Of a DNA stretch of 64,000 bases, positions 1 to 8,131 are shown one piece after another; within the stretch, counting starts at the first letter, position 1; each line of letters begins with the position of its first letter. Below the pieces are notes generated by a model. That model saw only the letters and a program-made list of their open reading frames with translations. It ran no database searches and was not told where the DNA came from. Location: assembly GCA_021325365.1 (NCBI GenBank), contig JAJPHF010000188.1, forward strand, positions 26,358 through 90,357, read 5' to 3'. The position numbers were made by a program, and so were the translations under genes. The DNA is from Pseudomonadota bacterium. GTDB lineage: Bacteria > Chloroflexota > UBA6077 > JAJPHF01.

Positions 1-1
1 G

Positions 2-631
2 CCCGACGCCCTGCGGGGCAAGAGCATGGGCATCTCGCGCTTTGGCGCCTCGACGCACACGGCCGCCCGCGTGGCGCTGCGCCAGTGGGGCTTGTCGCCC
101 GACAGCGACGTGGTCTGGCGCCAGCTGGGCGACATGCCGAGCATCCTGGCGGCGCTCGAAAGCGGCCAGATCGACGCGGGCGCGATCTCGCCCCCGACGA
201 GCACGCGCGCCAAGCAGGCGGGCCTTAACGAGCTGATCGACCTCGGCAAGACGGGGCCGGAATTCCCGACTTCGGCCATCGGCGGTCCGCGGGGCTGGAT
301 CGAGAGCAATCAGGAGGCGGTGCGCCGCTTCATTCGCGGCTACGCGCTCGCGGTGCGGCGCTTCAAGGCCGACAAGCCGTACACGCTGGAGGTCTACCGC
401 AAGTACCTGGAGACGGACGACCCGGGCCTCCTGGACGAGGTGTACACCCTGGCGACCGACACCGTGTCGACGGTGCCGTACGTGAGCGCGGACGGCTACG
501 CGCGGCTCATCGAGGAGCTGAGCATCGACACGCCGGCCGTCCGCGAGCACGACCCGAGCGCCTGGCTGGACATGCACTTCGTCCGGGAGGTGGAGGCCAG
601 CGGCTTCTTTGCACAAGGCGCCGCCCGGTGA
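2..631 (+). CDS. ABC transporter substrate-binding protein, SsuA/NMT1-like (5' truncated by window edge)
   Basis: The frame is open from base 2 (PDALRGKSMGISRFG...) without a start, so the N-terminal lobe and signal peptide lie outside the window. The visible 210 residues carry the usual NMT1/SsuA features: a DLRGKS-type step, SRFGAST, then 'ALESGQIDAGAIS' for ligand-dependent lobe closure, and a C-terminal helical part (FIRGYALAVRRFK). This family delivers small organic acids, sulfonates or pyrimidines to an ABC importer. It ends 93 bp before a Pht5-like decarboxylase and a Rieske oxygenase on the same strand, which suggests an aromatic-acid ligand (inference). Confidence 0.85.
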   Translation, partial: PDALRGKSMGISRFGASTHTAARVALRQWGLSPDSDVVWRQLGDMPSILAALESGQIDAGAISPPTSTRAKQAGLNELIDLGKTGPEFPTSAIGGPRGWIESNQEAVRRFIRGYALAVRRFKADKPYTLEVYRKYLETDDPGLLDEVYTLATDTVSTVPYVSADGYARLIEELSIDTPAVREHDPSAWLDMHFVREVEASGFFAQGAAR

Positions 632-724
632 GTTAGCGCATTGCTACGGTCCGAGAGCGGGCGCGTCTGCGAGCACGCGGGCGCGATGAATCGCACCCCG
701 ACACGCGTGGCGAGGAAGTGACCT

Positions 725-1735
725 ATGCCCCGGCTCGCAATGTCGTTCATCTCCAGCCTGAACGAGCGGACGGCGCCGCTGTTCGACGGCAGCGTCGAGC
801 CCGAGGGCATCACGCTGCTGACCACGCGCTCGCCCGCCTCCGAGACGTTCTGGCGGCAGCTCAAGTACGCCGAGTTCGCCGTCGCCGAGATGTCGTTGTC
901 CTCGTACCTGATCGCCCGCGAGCGCGGCGCCGACATGATCGCCATCCCCGTCTTCCCGACGCGCTGGTTCATGTGGGCCGAATTGCATTACCACGTCGAC
1001 GCGGGCATCACGGGGCCGAGCGACCTGACGGGCAAGCGGGTCGGCCTGGAGGAGTACCAGCAGACGGCGGCGCTCTGGACGCGCGGCGTCCTCCAGCACG
1101 ACTTCGGCGTGCCGCCGGAGCGCGTGCGCTGGTACGTCGAGCGCACGGACGCGCTGAGCCACGGCGGCGCGACGGGCTTCACGCCGCCGCCCGGCATCAC
1201 GCTCGAGCGCGTGCCGCCTGACGAGAGCCTGCCCACCATGCTCGCCGCCCACGCCCTGGACGCCGCGCCGCTCTACGGCGGCATCCGGCGCGAGGCGAAC
1301 TTCATCGACCGCTCGACGCGGCTCGCGGGCCCGCTCGACCCGGCGAAGATTCGCCCGCTGTTCCCGGACCGCATGGCGGAGGGCGCGCGCTTCCAGGCCG
1401 CCCACGGCTTCATCCCCGCGTCGCACACCTACGTCATTCGCGGCGACGTATACCGCGAACACCCCTGGGTGGCGCTGAACCTGTACCAGGCGCTCGTGCA
1501 GGCCAAGGAGCTAGCCCACGGGAGGCTGGAGGCGAGCCTGCCGGCGGCGCTGGTCTTCGGCCGCGAGTACTGGGCACAGACACGCCGCCTGTTCGGCGAC
1601 GACCCGTACCCTTATGGCTTCCACGCGAACGCGCCGATGCTGCGCGCGCTGGTCGACTACTCGCACGAGCAGGGGCTCATCCAGCAGCGGCCCGCGCTCA
1701 CGGACCTCTTCGCCCCGAGCACGCTCGAGCTGTAG
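725..1735 (+). CDS. 4,5-dihydroxyphthalate decarboxylase (Pht5)-like protein
   Basis: 336 residues starting at ATG 725 behind GAGGAAGTG. No signal peptide is visible, so it should be cytoplasmic. The text FDGSVEPEGI, FAVAEMSLSSYL, AIPVFPTR and LEEYQQTAALWTRG is the pattern I know from the 4,5-dihydroxyphthalate decarboxylase family, enzymes with a periplasmic-binding-protein fold that remove a carboxylate from dihydroxylated phthalates. It sits between an SBP and a phthalate-dioxygenase-like Rieske protein, as expected for a phthalate-type route: uptake, hydroxylation, decarboxylation. The exact substrate is not shown by the sequence; annotation as an SBP-like protein is the alternative. Confidence 0.8.
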   Translation: MPRLAMSFISSLNERTAPLFDGSVEPEGITLLTTRSPASETFWRQLKYAEFAVAEMSLSSYLIARERGADMIAIPVFPTRWFMWAELHYHVDAGITGPSDLTGKRVGLEEYQQTAALWTRGVLQHDFGVPPERVRWYVERTDALSHGGATGFTPPPGITLERVPPDESLPTMLAAHALDAAPLYGGIRREANFIDRSTRLAGPLDPAKIRPLFPDRMAEGARFQAAHGFIPASHTYVIRGDVYREHPWVALNLYQALVQAKELAHGRLEASLPAALVFGREYWAQTRRLFGDDPYPYGFHANAPMLRALVDYSHEQGLIQQRPALTDLFAPSTLEL

Positions 1736-1791
1736 TAGGGTATGAGGGATAAGGAAAGGCGGGGGCGCGTGCCCGTCCCCGGGGAGCCGCC

Positions 1792-3051
1792 ATGCTGAAG
1801 GCCGAAGAGAACGAGCTACTGACGCGGACGGGGCCGGGCACGCCGATGGGCGCCTTGTTCCGCCGCTACTGGCTGCCGGTGCTGCTCGCGGAGGAGCTGC
1901 CGGAGCCCGATGGCGAGCCAAAAGCCGTCCGCCTGCTCGGGGAAGACCTGGTGGCCTTCCGCGACACGCGCGGCCAGGTGGGGCTGCTCGGGGCGCACTG
2001 CGCCCACCGCGGCGCTCCGCTGGCCTACGGGCGGAACGAGGAGTGCGGCCTGCGCTGCCTGTACCATGGCTGGAAGTACGACGTGGCGGGCCGCGTCGTG
2101 GACATGCCGAACGTGGCGGCGGGCAGCACCTATGCCGAGCGCGTGCGCCACACCGCGTATCCCACGCGCGAAGTGGCCGGCGTGGTGTGGGCGTACCTCG
2201 GCCCGCCCGAGCAGGAGCCGCCGTTCCGGGCCTGGGAGTGGACGCACGCCCCGGCCGAGCGGCTGGGCGTCTACAAGATCCTGGAGTCGTGCAACTGGGC
2301 GCAGGGCATCGAGGGCACGATCGACACCACGCACACCGATTTCCTGCACTCGGCCGACGTGCGCGGGCGCCCGCGCGACCACGCGCCAATCTTAGAAACG
2401 CAGGACACGGCCTATGGCTTCCGCTACGCCGCCATCCGCCAGCCCGACACGGACGCCGACCGCACGCAGTACGTGCGGGTGAGCGTGTTCGCGCTGCCCT
2501 GCTTCGCCATGTTCCCGCCGCTGCGCGGGCGGGGCGTGCGCGGCATGGACGCGAGCGACGAGGTGATCGTGCAGCAGGCGTTCGTGCCGATCGACGACGA
2601 GCATACCTGGTTCTACAGCTTCGCCTACAGTCGCCGCGGGCCGCTGCCGGCCTACTGGCGCAACTACCCCCGCGAGTTCGGGCTTCAGGGCAACGTCGGG
2701 GTGCCGGCGGGCAACCGCGCCAACAAGCACCTGCAGGACTACGCGGCGCTGAAGACGGAGAGCTGGTCGGGCATCCAGGGGGTGAACTGCCAGGACTTCG
2801 CGATGGCCGAGGGGATGGGGCCGATCCTCGACCGCACCCGCGAGCACCTGGTGCCCGCCGACACGGCAGTGATTACCTTCCGGCGGCTGATGCTGCAGCA
2901 GGCGCGGGCGCTCGCGGCCGGCGCGACGCCGCGGGGTCTGGGCGCCGACGTGCCGTGGGAGCGGCTCGCCAGCGACGAGCGGACCATCCCGCGCGAGCAG
3001 CCCTGGCAGGCGGTTGGCGCCTTCGCCGGCGAGCCGGTGCCCACCGCTTGA
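1792..3051 (+). CDS. Rieske oxygenase alpha subunit, phthalate 4,5-dioxygenase-like
   Basis: 419 residues; ATG follows CGGGGAGCCGCC. The N-terminus has the phthalate-dioxygenase signature TGPGTPMGALFRRYWLPV. The Rieske [2Fe-2S] ligands are C70/H72 (CAHRG) and C89/H92 (CLYHGW). The mononuclear iron site is in GTIDTTHTDFLH, with H181 and H186. The C-terminal part is the SRPBCC-type catalytic domain. Such proteins add O2 to, or O-demethylate, aromatic acids using electrons from a separate reductase, none of which is in this window. It closes the SBP/decarboxylase/oxygenase unit; its stop is 16 bp from the stop of the convergent SBP. Confidence 0.95.
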   Translation: MLKAEENELLTRTGPGTPMGALFRRYWLPVLLAEELPEPDGEPKAVRLLGEDLVAFRDTRGQVGLLGAHCAHRGAPLAYGRNEECGLRCLYHGWKYDVAGRVVDMPNVAAGSTYAERVRHTAYPTREVAGVVWAYLGPPEQEPPFRAWEWTHAPAERLGVYKILESCNWAQGIEGTIDTTHTDFLHSADVRGRPRDHAPILETQDTAYGFRYAAIRQPDTDADRTQYVRVSVFALPCFAMFPPLRGRGVRGMDASDEVIVQQAFVPIDDEHTWFYSFAYSRRGPLPAYWRNYPREFGLQGNVGVPAGNRANKHLQDYAALKTESWSGIQGVNCQDFAMAEGMGPILDRTREHLVPADTAVITFRRLMLQQARALAAGATPRGLGADVPWERLASDERTIPREQPWQAVGAFAGEPVPTA

Positions 3052-3066
3052 CGCGGCCCCTTCCGG

Positions 3067-4194
3067 TTAGCGCGCGCCGATCTGGCGGACGGCGCCTTCG
3101 GCGAACTGCGGGTCGATGAAGCGGCTTAGGTCAGGCACCGGGCCGGTCAGCGCGCCCTCGCGCTGGAAGAACTCGGCCTGCTGGCGGAGGCGCGCCGCGT
3201 CGATGCGCCCGTTGAGGTCCATGAACTCCGGGCTGGCCGTCTCCCACACCCGCGGGTCCTTCAGCGACAGGCGCTCGCTCAGCACGGCGATCGCGGCGTC
3301 GCGGTCTTGGCCCTCGTGGAACGCCGCCCAGTAGTCGCGGGCGCCCTGCAGGTAGGCGATCATCCAGCGCGTCGCCACGTCGGGCCGTTGCGCGAACTCC
3401 GGCGAGTACACGACGAGCGAGAGGTACGCCCCCGGAATCACCGCCCCACCCGGGTAGAGCACGCGCGCGACGTTCTGGAATTCGGCCTGCGTGACCTGCG
3501 GCTCGGTGAGGGTCGCCGCGTCGAGGCTGCGGCCGCCGAGAGCCGCCAGCACGTCGGCGAGCGAGAGATAGCTGAGGTTGATGTCGGCGCGGTTGGCGGC
3601 GTCCTTCTCGACGGCCGCGACGAATAGCTCGTCGCCCACGTTGCCGGCCGCGCCGCCCACGGCGAAGCTCCGACCGCGGAGGTCGGCCATCGAACGCACC
3701 GTGTCGGCCAGGTCAGCGCGCACGACGATCGAGAGCGTGCGGTCCGTGGGATCGCCCAGGTGCGCCCAGTCGGCCACCAGCCGCAGGTCGACGCCGCGGT
3801 TGAAGGCATTGAACATCGCGGCGTTCGGCGAGGAGGTGCCCACGTCGATCTGGTTGGTGGCGATCGCCTGGATGACCTCAGCGCCCGTGCCGGTGCTGAC
3901 CGGCTCGACGTCGATGCCCTGGCGGTCGAAATAGCCGCGCGCCAGGCCCAGCTCGAACGGCGCCTGGTCGGGCCGCCCCTGGAGCGCCATCTTCACGGTG
4001 ACGCGCGCCGGTGGCGCCGTGGCGGCCGCCGCGGCCGCGGCGGCGGGCGACGGGGCCACGGCGGCCGGCGCGCTGGTCGGCGCGAGCGGGCTGCTCGACG
4101 GCTTCGCGCTCGGCGCGGCAGCCGGCGCGCAAGCCGTGCCGAGCGTGGTGAGCGCCGCGCAGAGTAACGCGCTCAGGCAGAACGGGTGGCGCAC
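3067..4194 (-). CDS. ABC transporter substrate-binding lipoprotein, NMT1/SsuA-like
   Basis: 375 residues from a GTG at 4194, chosen because GAGGAGG lies just upstream and the next residues form a lipoprotein signal (hydrophobic stretch, then C22 in LGTACAP). A low-complexity Ala/Pro linker to about residue 65 precedes the binding lobes. Motifs include ARGYFDRQGIDVEPV, IATNQIDVGTSSPNAAMFNAF, DLRGRSFAVGG and YLQGARDYW. It is a close paralogue of the SBP at 38432-39574: NAFNRG, LVADWAH and YLQGxRDY recur, as do similar C-termini. It lies 67 bp downstream of an M24-fold gene on the same strand. The ligand is unknown. Confidence 0.92.
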   Translation of the reverse strand: MRHPFCLSALLCAALTTLGTACAPAAAPSAKPSSSPLAPTSAPAAVAPSPAAAAAAAATAPPARVTVKMALQGRPDQAPFELGLARGYFDRQGIDVEPVSTGTGAEVIQAIATNQIDVGTSSPNAAMFNAFNRGVDLRLVADWAHLGDPTDRTLSIVVRADLADTVRSMADLRGRSFAVGGAAGNVGDELFVAAVEKDAANRADINLSYLSLADVLAALGGRSLDAATLTEPQVTQAEFQNVARVLYPGGAVIPGAYLSLVVYSPEFAQRPDVATRWMIAYLQGARDYWAAFHEGQDRDAAIAVLSERLSLKDPRVWETASPEFMDLNGRIDAARLRQQAEFFQREGALTGPVPDLSRFIDPQFAEGAVRQIGAR

Positions 4195-4261
4195 AGGGAC
4201 CTCCTCAGAGCAGGTTGGAGCAGCGCCAACGGGGCACCCGGCGTTCTAAGTAGATCTGGCG

Positions 4262-5479
4262 CTAGCCTTCGCTGCTGAGCAGCGCGTAGGGACGCGTGCC
4301 CAGGCGCTCGGCGCCCCCCGCCCGCACGACCACAGTGTCGCCCCAGGTGACGGTCTTGGGATTCGTCCAGTCGTCGCGGCCGCGGTCGGGGCGATAGGCG
4401 TAGGGCTTCAGCACGAAGGCGGTGTTCTCCAGCAGCGGCGCCTCCCAGAGCGGGTGCCGCGTGTGGTCGTCCATCGGGATGAACATCGGGCCGTCGTCGC
4501 CCAGCCCCCGGCCGTGGCAGAGAAACTCGATCTCGTAGGCACCGCCCCGCGCTACTGCCCGCGCCTGCTCCTCCACCTCGCACCAGGTGGCGCCGGGCCG
4601 CATCGCCGCGCGGGCGCGCTCGAAGGCCGCCTGGCCCAGCTCGCAGAGGGCCTGCGCATCGGCGGGCGGCGGGCCCACGAACACCGGCTGGGCGATCTGG
4701 GCCTGGTAGCCGAGCACGCTGGGGAACATCTCGGTCTTGATCGCCCAGCCGGGCTGGAGCACGCCCGGCGGCACCGTCGTGGTGCGCTCCTTCGCCTCGC
4801 CCCAGGGCCCCCCGCCCCAGGCGACCTCCGTGTCCTCGGCGCCCGCCCGGTACTGCGCGAGGATCGTCGCACCGAATGCCTCCGCCGCCGTCACGCCGGG
4901 CCGTGCGCTCGCCGCCAGCGCGGGCGCCCCGGCCTCCCCGGCCGCCACCGCGCGGCGCAGCGCGCCGATCTCCTCCTCGCTCTTCACGTAGCGCGCCTCG
5001 GCGAGCAGCGCGGACGCATCTACCAAGGTGGCCTGCGGCACTGCGGCGCGGATGTGCTCGACCGCCGTGTGCTTCGCGTAGCCCTCGGGGTTGCGGACCG
5101 GGCCGAGCGGCGTGCCGGAGAGGCCGGCCAGCCCCACGCGGCGCCGACCCACGTCCAGCTCGCGCAGCCGCCGCCCAACGGCCTCGCCATAGGGCACGGC
5201 GGTCGTGCCCGTCGCGGTCGCCGGGCGGGCGTCGGCGATCCAGGGATTGCTCGCGGTCAGGCGGCCCGTCCAGGGGCTGAGGAACGTCGGCTCGCCCTCC
5301 AGCGGGAAGACGACCGCGCCCAGCCGCAGCGCCACGTACCGCGCGTCGCCGGGGAGCTGGCGGTCGGGCAGGACCACGAGGAACGCCATCTCCTGCGGCG
5401 CCATGAGGGCGCGCAGCCGCGCCCAGCGGCGGTCGCGCTCCGCGAGGGTGAAGCCGGCGCGAGGGGCCTCGGCGGTCAT
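4262..5479 (-). CDS. M24 family (creatinase/aminopeptidase P-like) protein lacking the usual metal ligands
   Basis: 405 residues. The frame is open further upstream, but ATG 5479 has AGGAGA nine bases before it and begins the normal N-terminal domain (RDRRWARLRALM). The C-terminal pita-bread fold is recognisable (IKTEMFP, FLCHGRGLGDDGP, DTVVVRAGGAERLG). At the places where metalloaminopeptidases carry the two Asp ligands it has TE and YQAQ, and the later Glu-Pro is replaced by Lys-Pro. The His of FLCHGRG is kept. This suggests a metal-independent, creatinase-like hydrolase rather than a peptidase (inference). Its stop is 67 bp upstream of the SBP start at 4194, so the two are probably one operon. 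Confidence 0.85.
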   Translation of the reverse strand: MTAEAPRAGFTLAERDRRWARLRALMAPQEMAFLVVLPDRQLPGDARYVALRLGAVVFPLEGEPTFLSPWTGRLTASNPWIADARPATATGTTAVPYGEAVGRRLRELDVGRRRVGLAGLSGTPLGPVRNPEGYAKHTAVEHIRAAVPQATLVDASALLAEARYVKSEEEIGALRRAVAAGEAGAPALAASARPGVTAAEAFGATILAQYRAGAEDTEVAWGGGPWGEAKERTTTVPPGVLQPGWAIKTEMFPSVLGYQAQIAQPVFVGPPPADAQALCELGQAAFERARAAMRPGATWCEVEEQARAVARGGAYEIEFLCHGRGLGDDGPMFIPMDDHTRHPLWEAPLLENTAFVLKPYAYRPDRGRDDWTNPKTVTWGDTVVVRAGGAERLGTRPYALLSSEG

Positions 5480-5531
5480 GCGCGTCTCCTGGAGCGCCGC
5501 CCGGGCCACGGGGCCCCGGGCGGCAACGGCG

Positions 5532-5560
5532 TTGGCCGCGAATCGTGGCCATCTTACAAT
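5532..5560 (+). promoter_or_regulatory. sigma-70-type promoter for the MetE-like gene
   Basis: TTGGCC at 5532-5537, a 17-bp spacer and TACAAT at 5555-5560. The start codon is 80 bases downstream of the -10. It faces away from the minus-strand M24 gene that starts at 5479. Confidence 0.6.
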
Positions 5561-5639
5561 AGGCGGCGCGCCCTGGCGACCCGCTTCGGCCCGGCGCCCG
5601 GCGCCGCAGCATACAAGCAGCATACAAGGGAGAAGCCCG

Positions 5640-6689
5640 ATGGCTGGCGCCGAGTCGCGGCCCCGCGACGTGCTCCTGGTGGGCAGCGTGCCCCTCGCCA
5701 ACGCGGAGGAGGTCTTTCGCACGGTGAGCGCGGCGTTGGGGGACCGGCTGCGCCGCATCCCCGACGGCGAGACGGAGGCGCGCCTCGACTGGTTCGTCTG
5801 GCAGGTGACGCGCTTCGAGGCCTGCCCCCAGCTCGAAGCGGTGCCCGCGGCGGCGCGCGGCTACCGCACGCTGCCGAAGTTCCGCCTGCGCCCGGGCGTG
5901 GACCCGGCGAGCGTTGATTTCGGCCGGCTGGGCTACGCCGACGCGGCGCGGGCGTCCTACGAGACGTTCGCCCGGCTCCAGCGCGAGGGCGCGGTGCCGC
6001 GCGGCGTGCGCTTCCAGGTCTGCTTGCCGTCGCCGCTCGCGCCGGCCAGCGCCTTCAGCGAGCCCGATGCCCTGCCCGCGACCGCTCCGGCCTACGAGAC
6101 GGCGCTGCTCCGCGAGCTGGACGAGATCGCCGCCGCGATCCCTCAGGACGCGCTCGCCATCCAGTGGGACGTGGCGGTGGAGTTCAGCACGCTGGACGGG
6201 CTTGGGCCGCCGCCAACGCCGGAGGTGAAGCAGGCAATCCTCGACCGCCTGGTGCGCGTCGGCAACCGCGTGCCGGCCGCGGTCGAGCTGGGCTACCACC
6301 TGTGTTACGGCGACTACGGCCACAAGCACTTCAAGGAGCCGGCCGACACGGGCGTGCTGGTCGAGGTGGCGAACGCCATCGCCGGCGGCCTCGCCCGCTC
6401 GCTTACCTGGCTGCACCTGCCCGTGCCGCGGGACCGCGACGACGAGGCCTACTTCGCGCCCCTGCGCGGGCTGCAGCTTGCGCCCGCGACGGAGCTGTAC
6501 CTGGGCCTGGTACACTACACGGACGGCGTGGCGGGCACGCGGCGCCGCCTGGCGACCGCCGAGCGCCGCGTGCCGCGCGAGTTCGGCATCGCCACCGAGT
6601 GCGGCTTCGGCCGCCGCCCGCCCGAGACGGTCCCTGAGCTGCTGCGCATCCACGCCGCCGTGGCCCGCGGCGGGGCCGATGGTGCCTGA
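5640..6689 (+). CDS. cobalamin-independent methionine synthase (MetE C-terminal)-like protein
   Basis: 349 residues from ATG 5640, preceded by AAGGGAGAAG. The frame extends upstream but this start has the only good ribosome site and begins the family text (DVLLVGSVPLANAEEVF, RRIPDGETEARLDW). It resembles stand-alone MetE-like TIM-barrel proteins (COG0620 type), which may transfer methyl groups from small donors. ELGYHLCYGDYGHKHF and HYTDG are consistent with the barrel core, but I could not confirm the zinc-ligand set. It is a single-gene unit between two minus-strand genes. A methyl-transfer role, for example after O-demethylation, is inference. Confidence 0.7.
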   Translation: MAGAESRPRDVLLVGSVPLANAEEVFRTVSAALGDRLRRIPDGETEARLDWFVWQVTRFEACPQLEAVPAAARGYRTLPKFRLRPGVDPASVDFGRLGYADAARASYETFARLQREGAVPRGVRFQVCLPSPLAPASAFSEPDALPATAPAYETALLRELDEIAAAIPQDALAIQWDVAVEFSTLDGLGPPPTPEVKQAILDRLVRVGNRVPAAVELGYHLCYGDYGHKHFKEPADTGVLVEVANAIAGGLARSLTWLHLPVPRDRDDEAYFAPLRGLQLAPATELYLGLVHYTDGVAGTRRRLATAERRVPREFGIATECGFGRRPPETVPELLRIHAAVARGGADGA

Positions 6690-6722
6690 CAGCCACAGCC
6701 AGAGCTGCGACCCAGGTTCGTG

Positions 6723-6749
6723 TGTGGGTTTGGCTCGGCCAAACCCACA
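6723..6749. terminator. bidirectional hairpin terminator
   Basis: A perfect 12-bp inverted repeat (6723-6734 with 6738-6749) with a 3-base loop lies between the convergent stops of the MetE-like gene and the iron-type SBP. Neither side has a long U-run. Confidence 0.7.
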
Positions 6750-6782
6750 GGCTATCCCTGGCCGGGTTCTTAGCGCGCGAGG

Positions 6783-7904
6783 TTACCGCTGCTGGAGCAG
6801 GCGCACCAGCTCCGGCCGGGCCTTGTTCATCGAGGCGCTGTTCCGCAGCACGAAGTCCACGTCGGTCTCGGTGAACGGGACGCCCTGCGCTTGCAGCCGC
6901 TCGATGTCCGGCGCGATCTTCGAGCCGGGCACCAGGTGGTGATCCATCGAGAGGTACTCGTACCAGAGGTCCTGGGCCTCGCGGCTCAGCATGTAATCCG
7001 CGAACAGCTTGGCGGCGTTCGGATGGGCCGCGTGCTTCGGCACCCCGACGTACCAGTAGCCGAGTAGCGCCGCGTCAGTGGGGATGGCGAAGCCGAGCGG
7101 CGCGGTCTTCAGGCCGCCAATGCGCTCGTCGCCGCAAGCCAGCGCCAGGATGTCGAACTCGCCGCTCACGATGCGCGTGCCCTCGCCGCAGCCGATGAGG
7201 CCGGCGAGCTGGCCCACGAACTGCTGCATGTACGCCACGGTCCGCTCCTCGCCCCACAGCTCCGAGGCGGCCAGCGACGTGAAGCCCGAGGCGTACGGCG
7301 TCGACCCGATGCGGCCCTTGTACTCCGGCTTCAGCAGGTCTTGCAGGCTCGTGGGCACAAGGCTGCCACTGATCTTCTGGCTCTGGTAGACGATGCCCTG
7401 CACGCGCGTGGTCACCTCCACGGCCGCGCCGTCGGCCGCGATAAGCCGCGGGTCGTGGATATTGCGTGACCAGCTTGCCCAGTCCACCGGCTCCAGCGCG
7501 TTCGCCTGGACCAGCGCGGCGATGTTCGTCTCGGACCCGAGCATCACGTCGCTGGCCGCCGCACGACCGGCCTGCAGCTCCTGGATCATTCGGTTCGCCA
7601 TCTCGGCCATGTTCGGGCCGACGGCCAGATGGACGTCCAGGTTGAGGCCGTATGCTTTGTTGAAGCCGTCCGCCAGGCGCCGCATGTGCGCCGCATCGTC
7701 CCAGGCGCTGGAGGTCACCTCCAGGCGGCCCTCCTGGCGCGCGCCGTCCACGAGCGCCTGGAGCGCCGGGGGGAACGCCGGCGCGGCCGTGGCCCGGCCG
7801 GCCGGCGCCGCGGGGGCCGGGGCCGCTGGGGCGGCGCAGGCGACGAGCGCCACAAGGACTAGCGCCTCAAGGGCCGCGATCAGGTGCGTGCTGCGCGCTG
7901 CCAC
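6783..7904 (-). CDS. ABC transporter substrate-binding lipoprotein, iron(III)/AfuA-type fold
   Basis: 373 residues from GTG 7904, with GAGGAGG seven bases upstream. Lipoprotein signal with C23 (LVAC), then an Ala/Pro linker. The body has LADGFNKAYGLNLDV, GSETNIAALVQANALEPVDWASW, DLLKPEYKGRIGSTPYASGF and the paired cysteines GCGEGTR and ALACGD. The fold is that of AfuA/FbpA-like type-II SBPs, but this clade usually accompanies organic-acid genes, so iron is not assumed. It is divergent from the Rieske gene at 8132. Paralogues are at 20879, 30349 and 60109. No permease is adjacent. Confidence 0.92.
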   Translation of the reverse strand: MAARSTHLIAALEALVLVALVACAAPAAPAPAAPAGRATAAPAFPPALQALVDGARQEGRLEVTSSAWDDAAHMRRLADGFNKAYGLNLDVHLAVGPNMAEMANRMIQELQAGRAAASDVMLGSETNIAALVQANALEPVDWASWSRNIHDPRLIAADGAAVEVTTRVQGIVYQSQKISGSLVPTSLQDLLKPEYKGRIGSTPYASGFTSLAASELWGEERTVAYMQQFVGQLAGLIGCGEGTRIVSGEFDILALACGDERIGGLKTAPLGFAIPTDAALLGYWYVGVPKHAAHPNAAKLFADYMLSREAQDLWYEYLSMDHHLVPGSKIAPDIERLQAQGVPFTETDVDFVLRNSASMNKARPELVRLLQQR

Positions 7905-7969
7905 GGTTACCTCCTCGCTCCGCCGTGGGCCGGCTCAATCAGTCGTCGACCGGGATGCGCCGGTGACGC

Positions 7970-7998
7970 TTGACGAGGCCCAGGATAGCGCATACACT
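7970..7998 (+). promoter_or_regulatory. sigma-70-type promoter for the Rieske gene at 8132
   Basis: TTGACG at 7970-7975, a 17-bp spacer and TACACT at 7993-7998. It lies in the 227-bp divergent gap and leaves a leader of about 125 bases before the start codon. Confidence 0.65.
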
Positions 7999-8131
7999 CA
8001 CCGCGTTGTAACGCACATGAGGCGGCGATCCAGCGCGCGGCGGAGCCGGTCGGCTTGCGCCCGGCGGCCGGAGAGCCCGGGCGAGTCGTTACCAGGCCGG
8101 ACTCGGTACGATCCGGCGAGGGAGAGCACGA

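Noticed and set aside
4173..6653. 826-residue open frame on the minus strand
   Set aside because: Its translation is Arg/Ala-rich low-complexity text lying opposite the MetE-like gene and out of frame with the M24 gene; a shadow frame typical of very high GC.
6783..7904. Iron(III) as the ligand of AfuA-type SBPs
   Set aside because: The fold is iron-SBP-like, but the clade sits with aromatic catabolic genes and the Tyr ligands of FbpA could not be confirmed.
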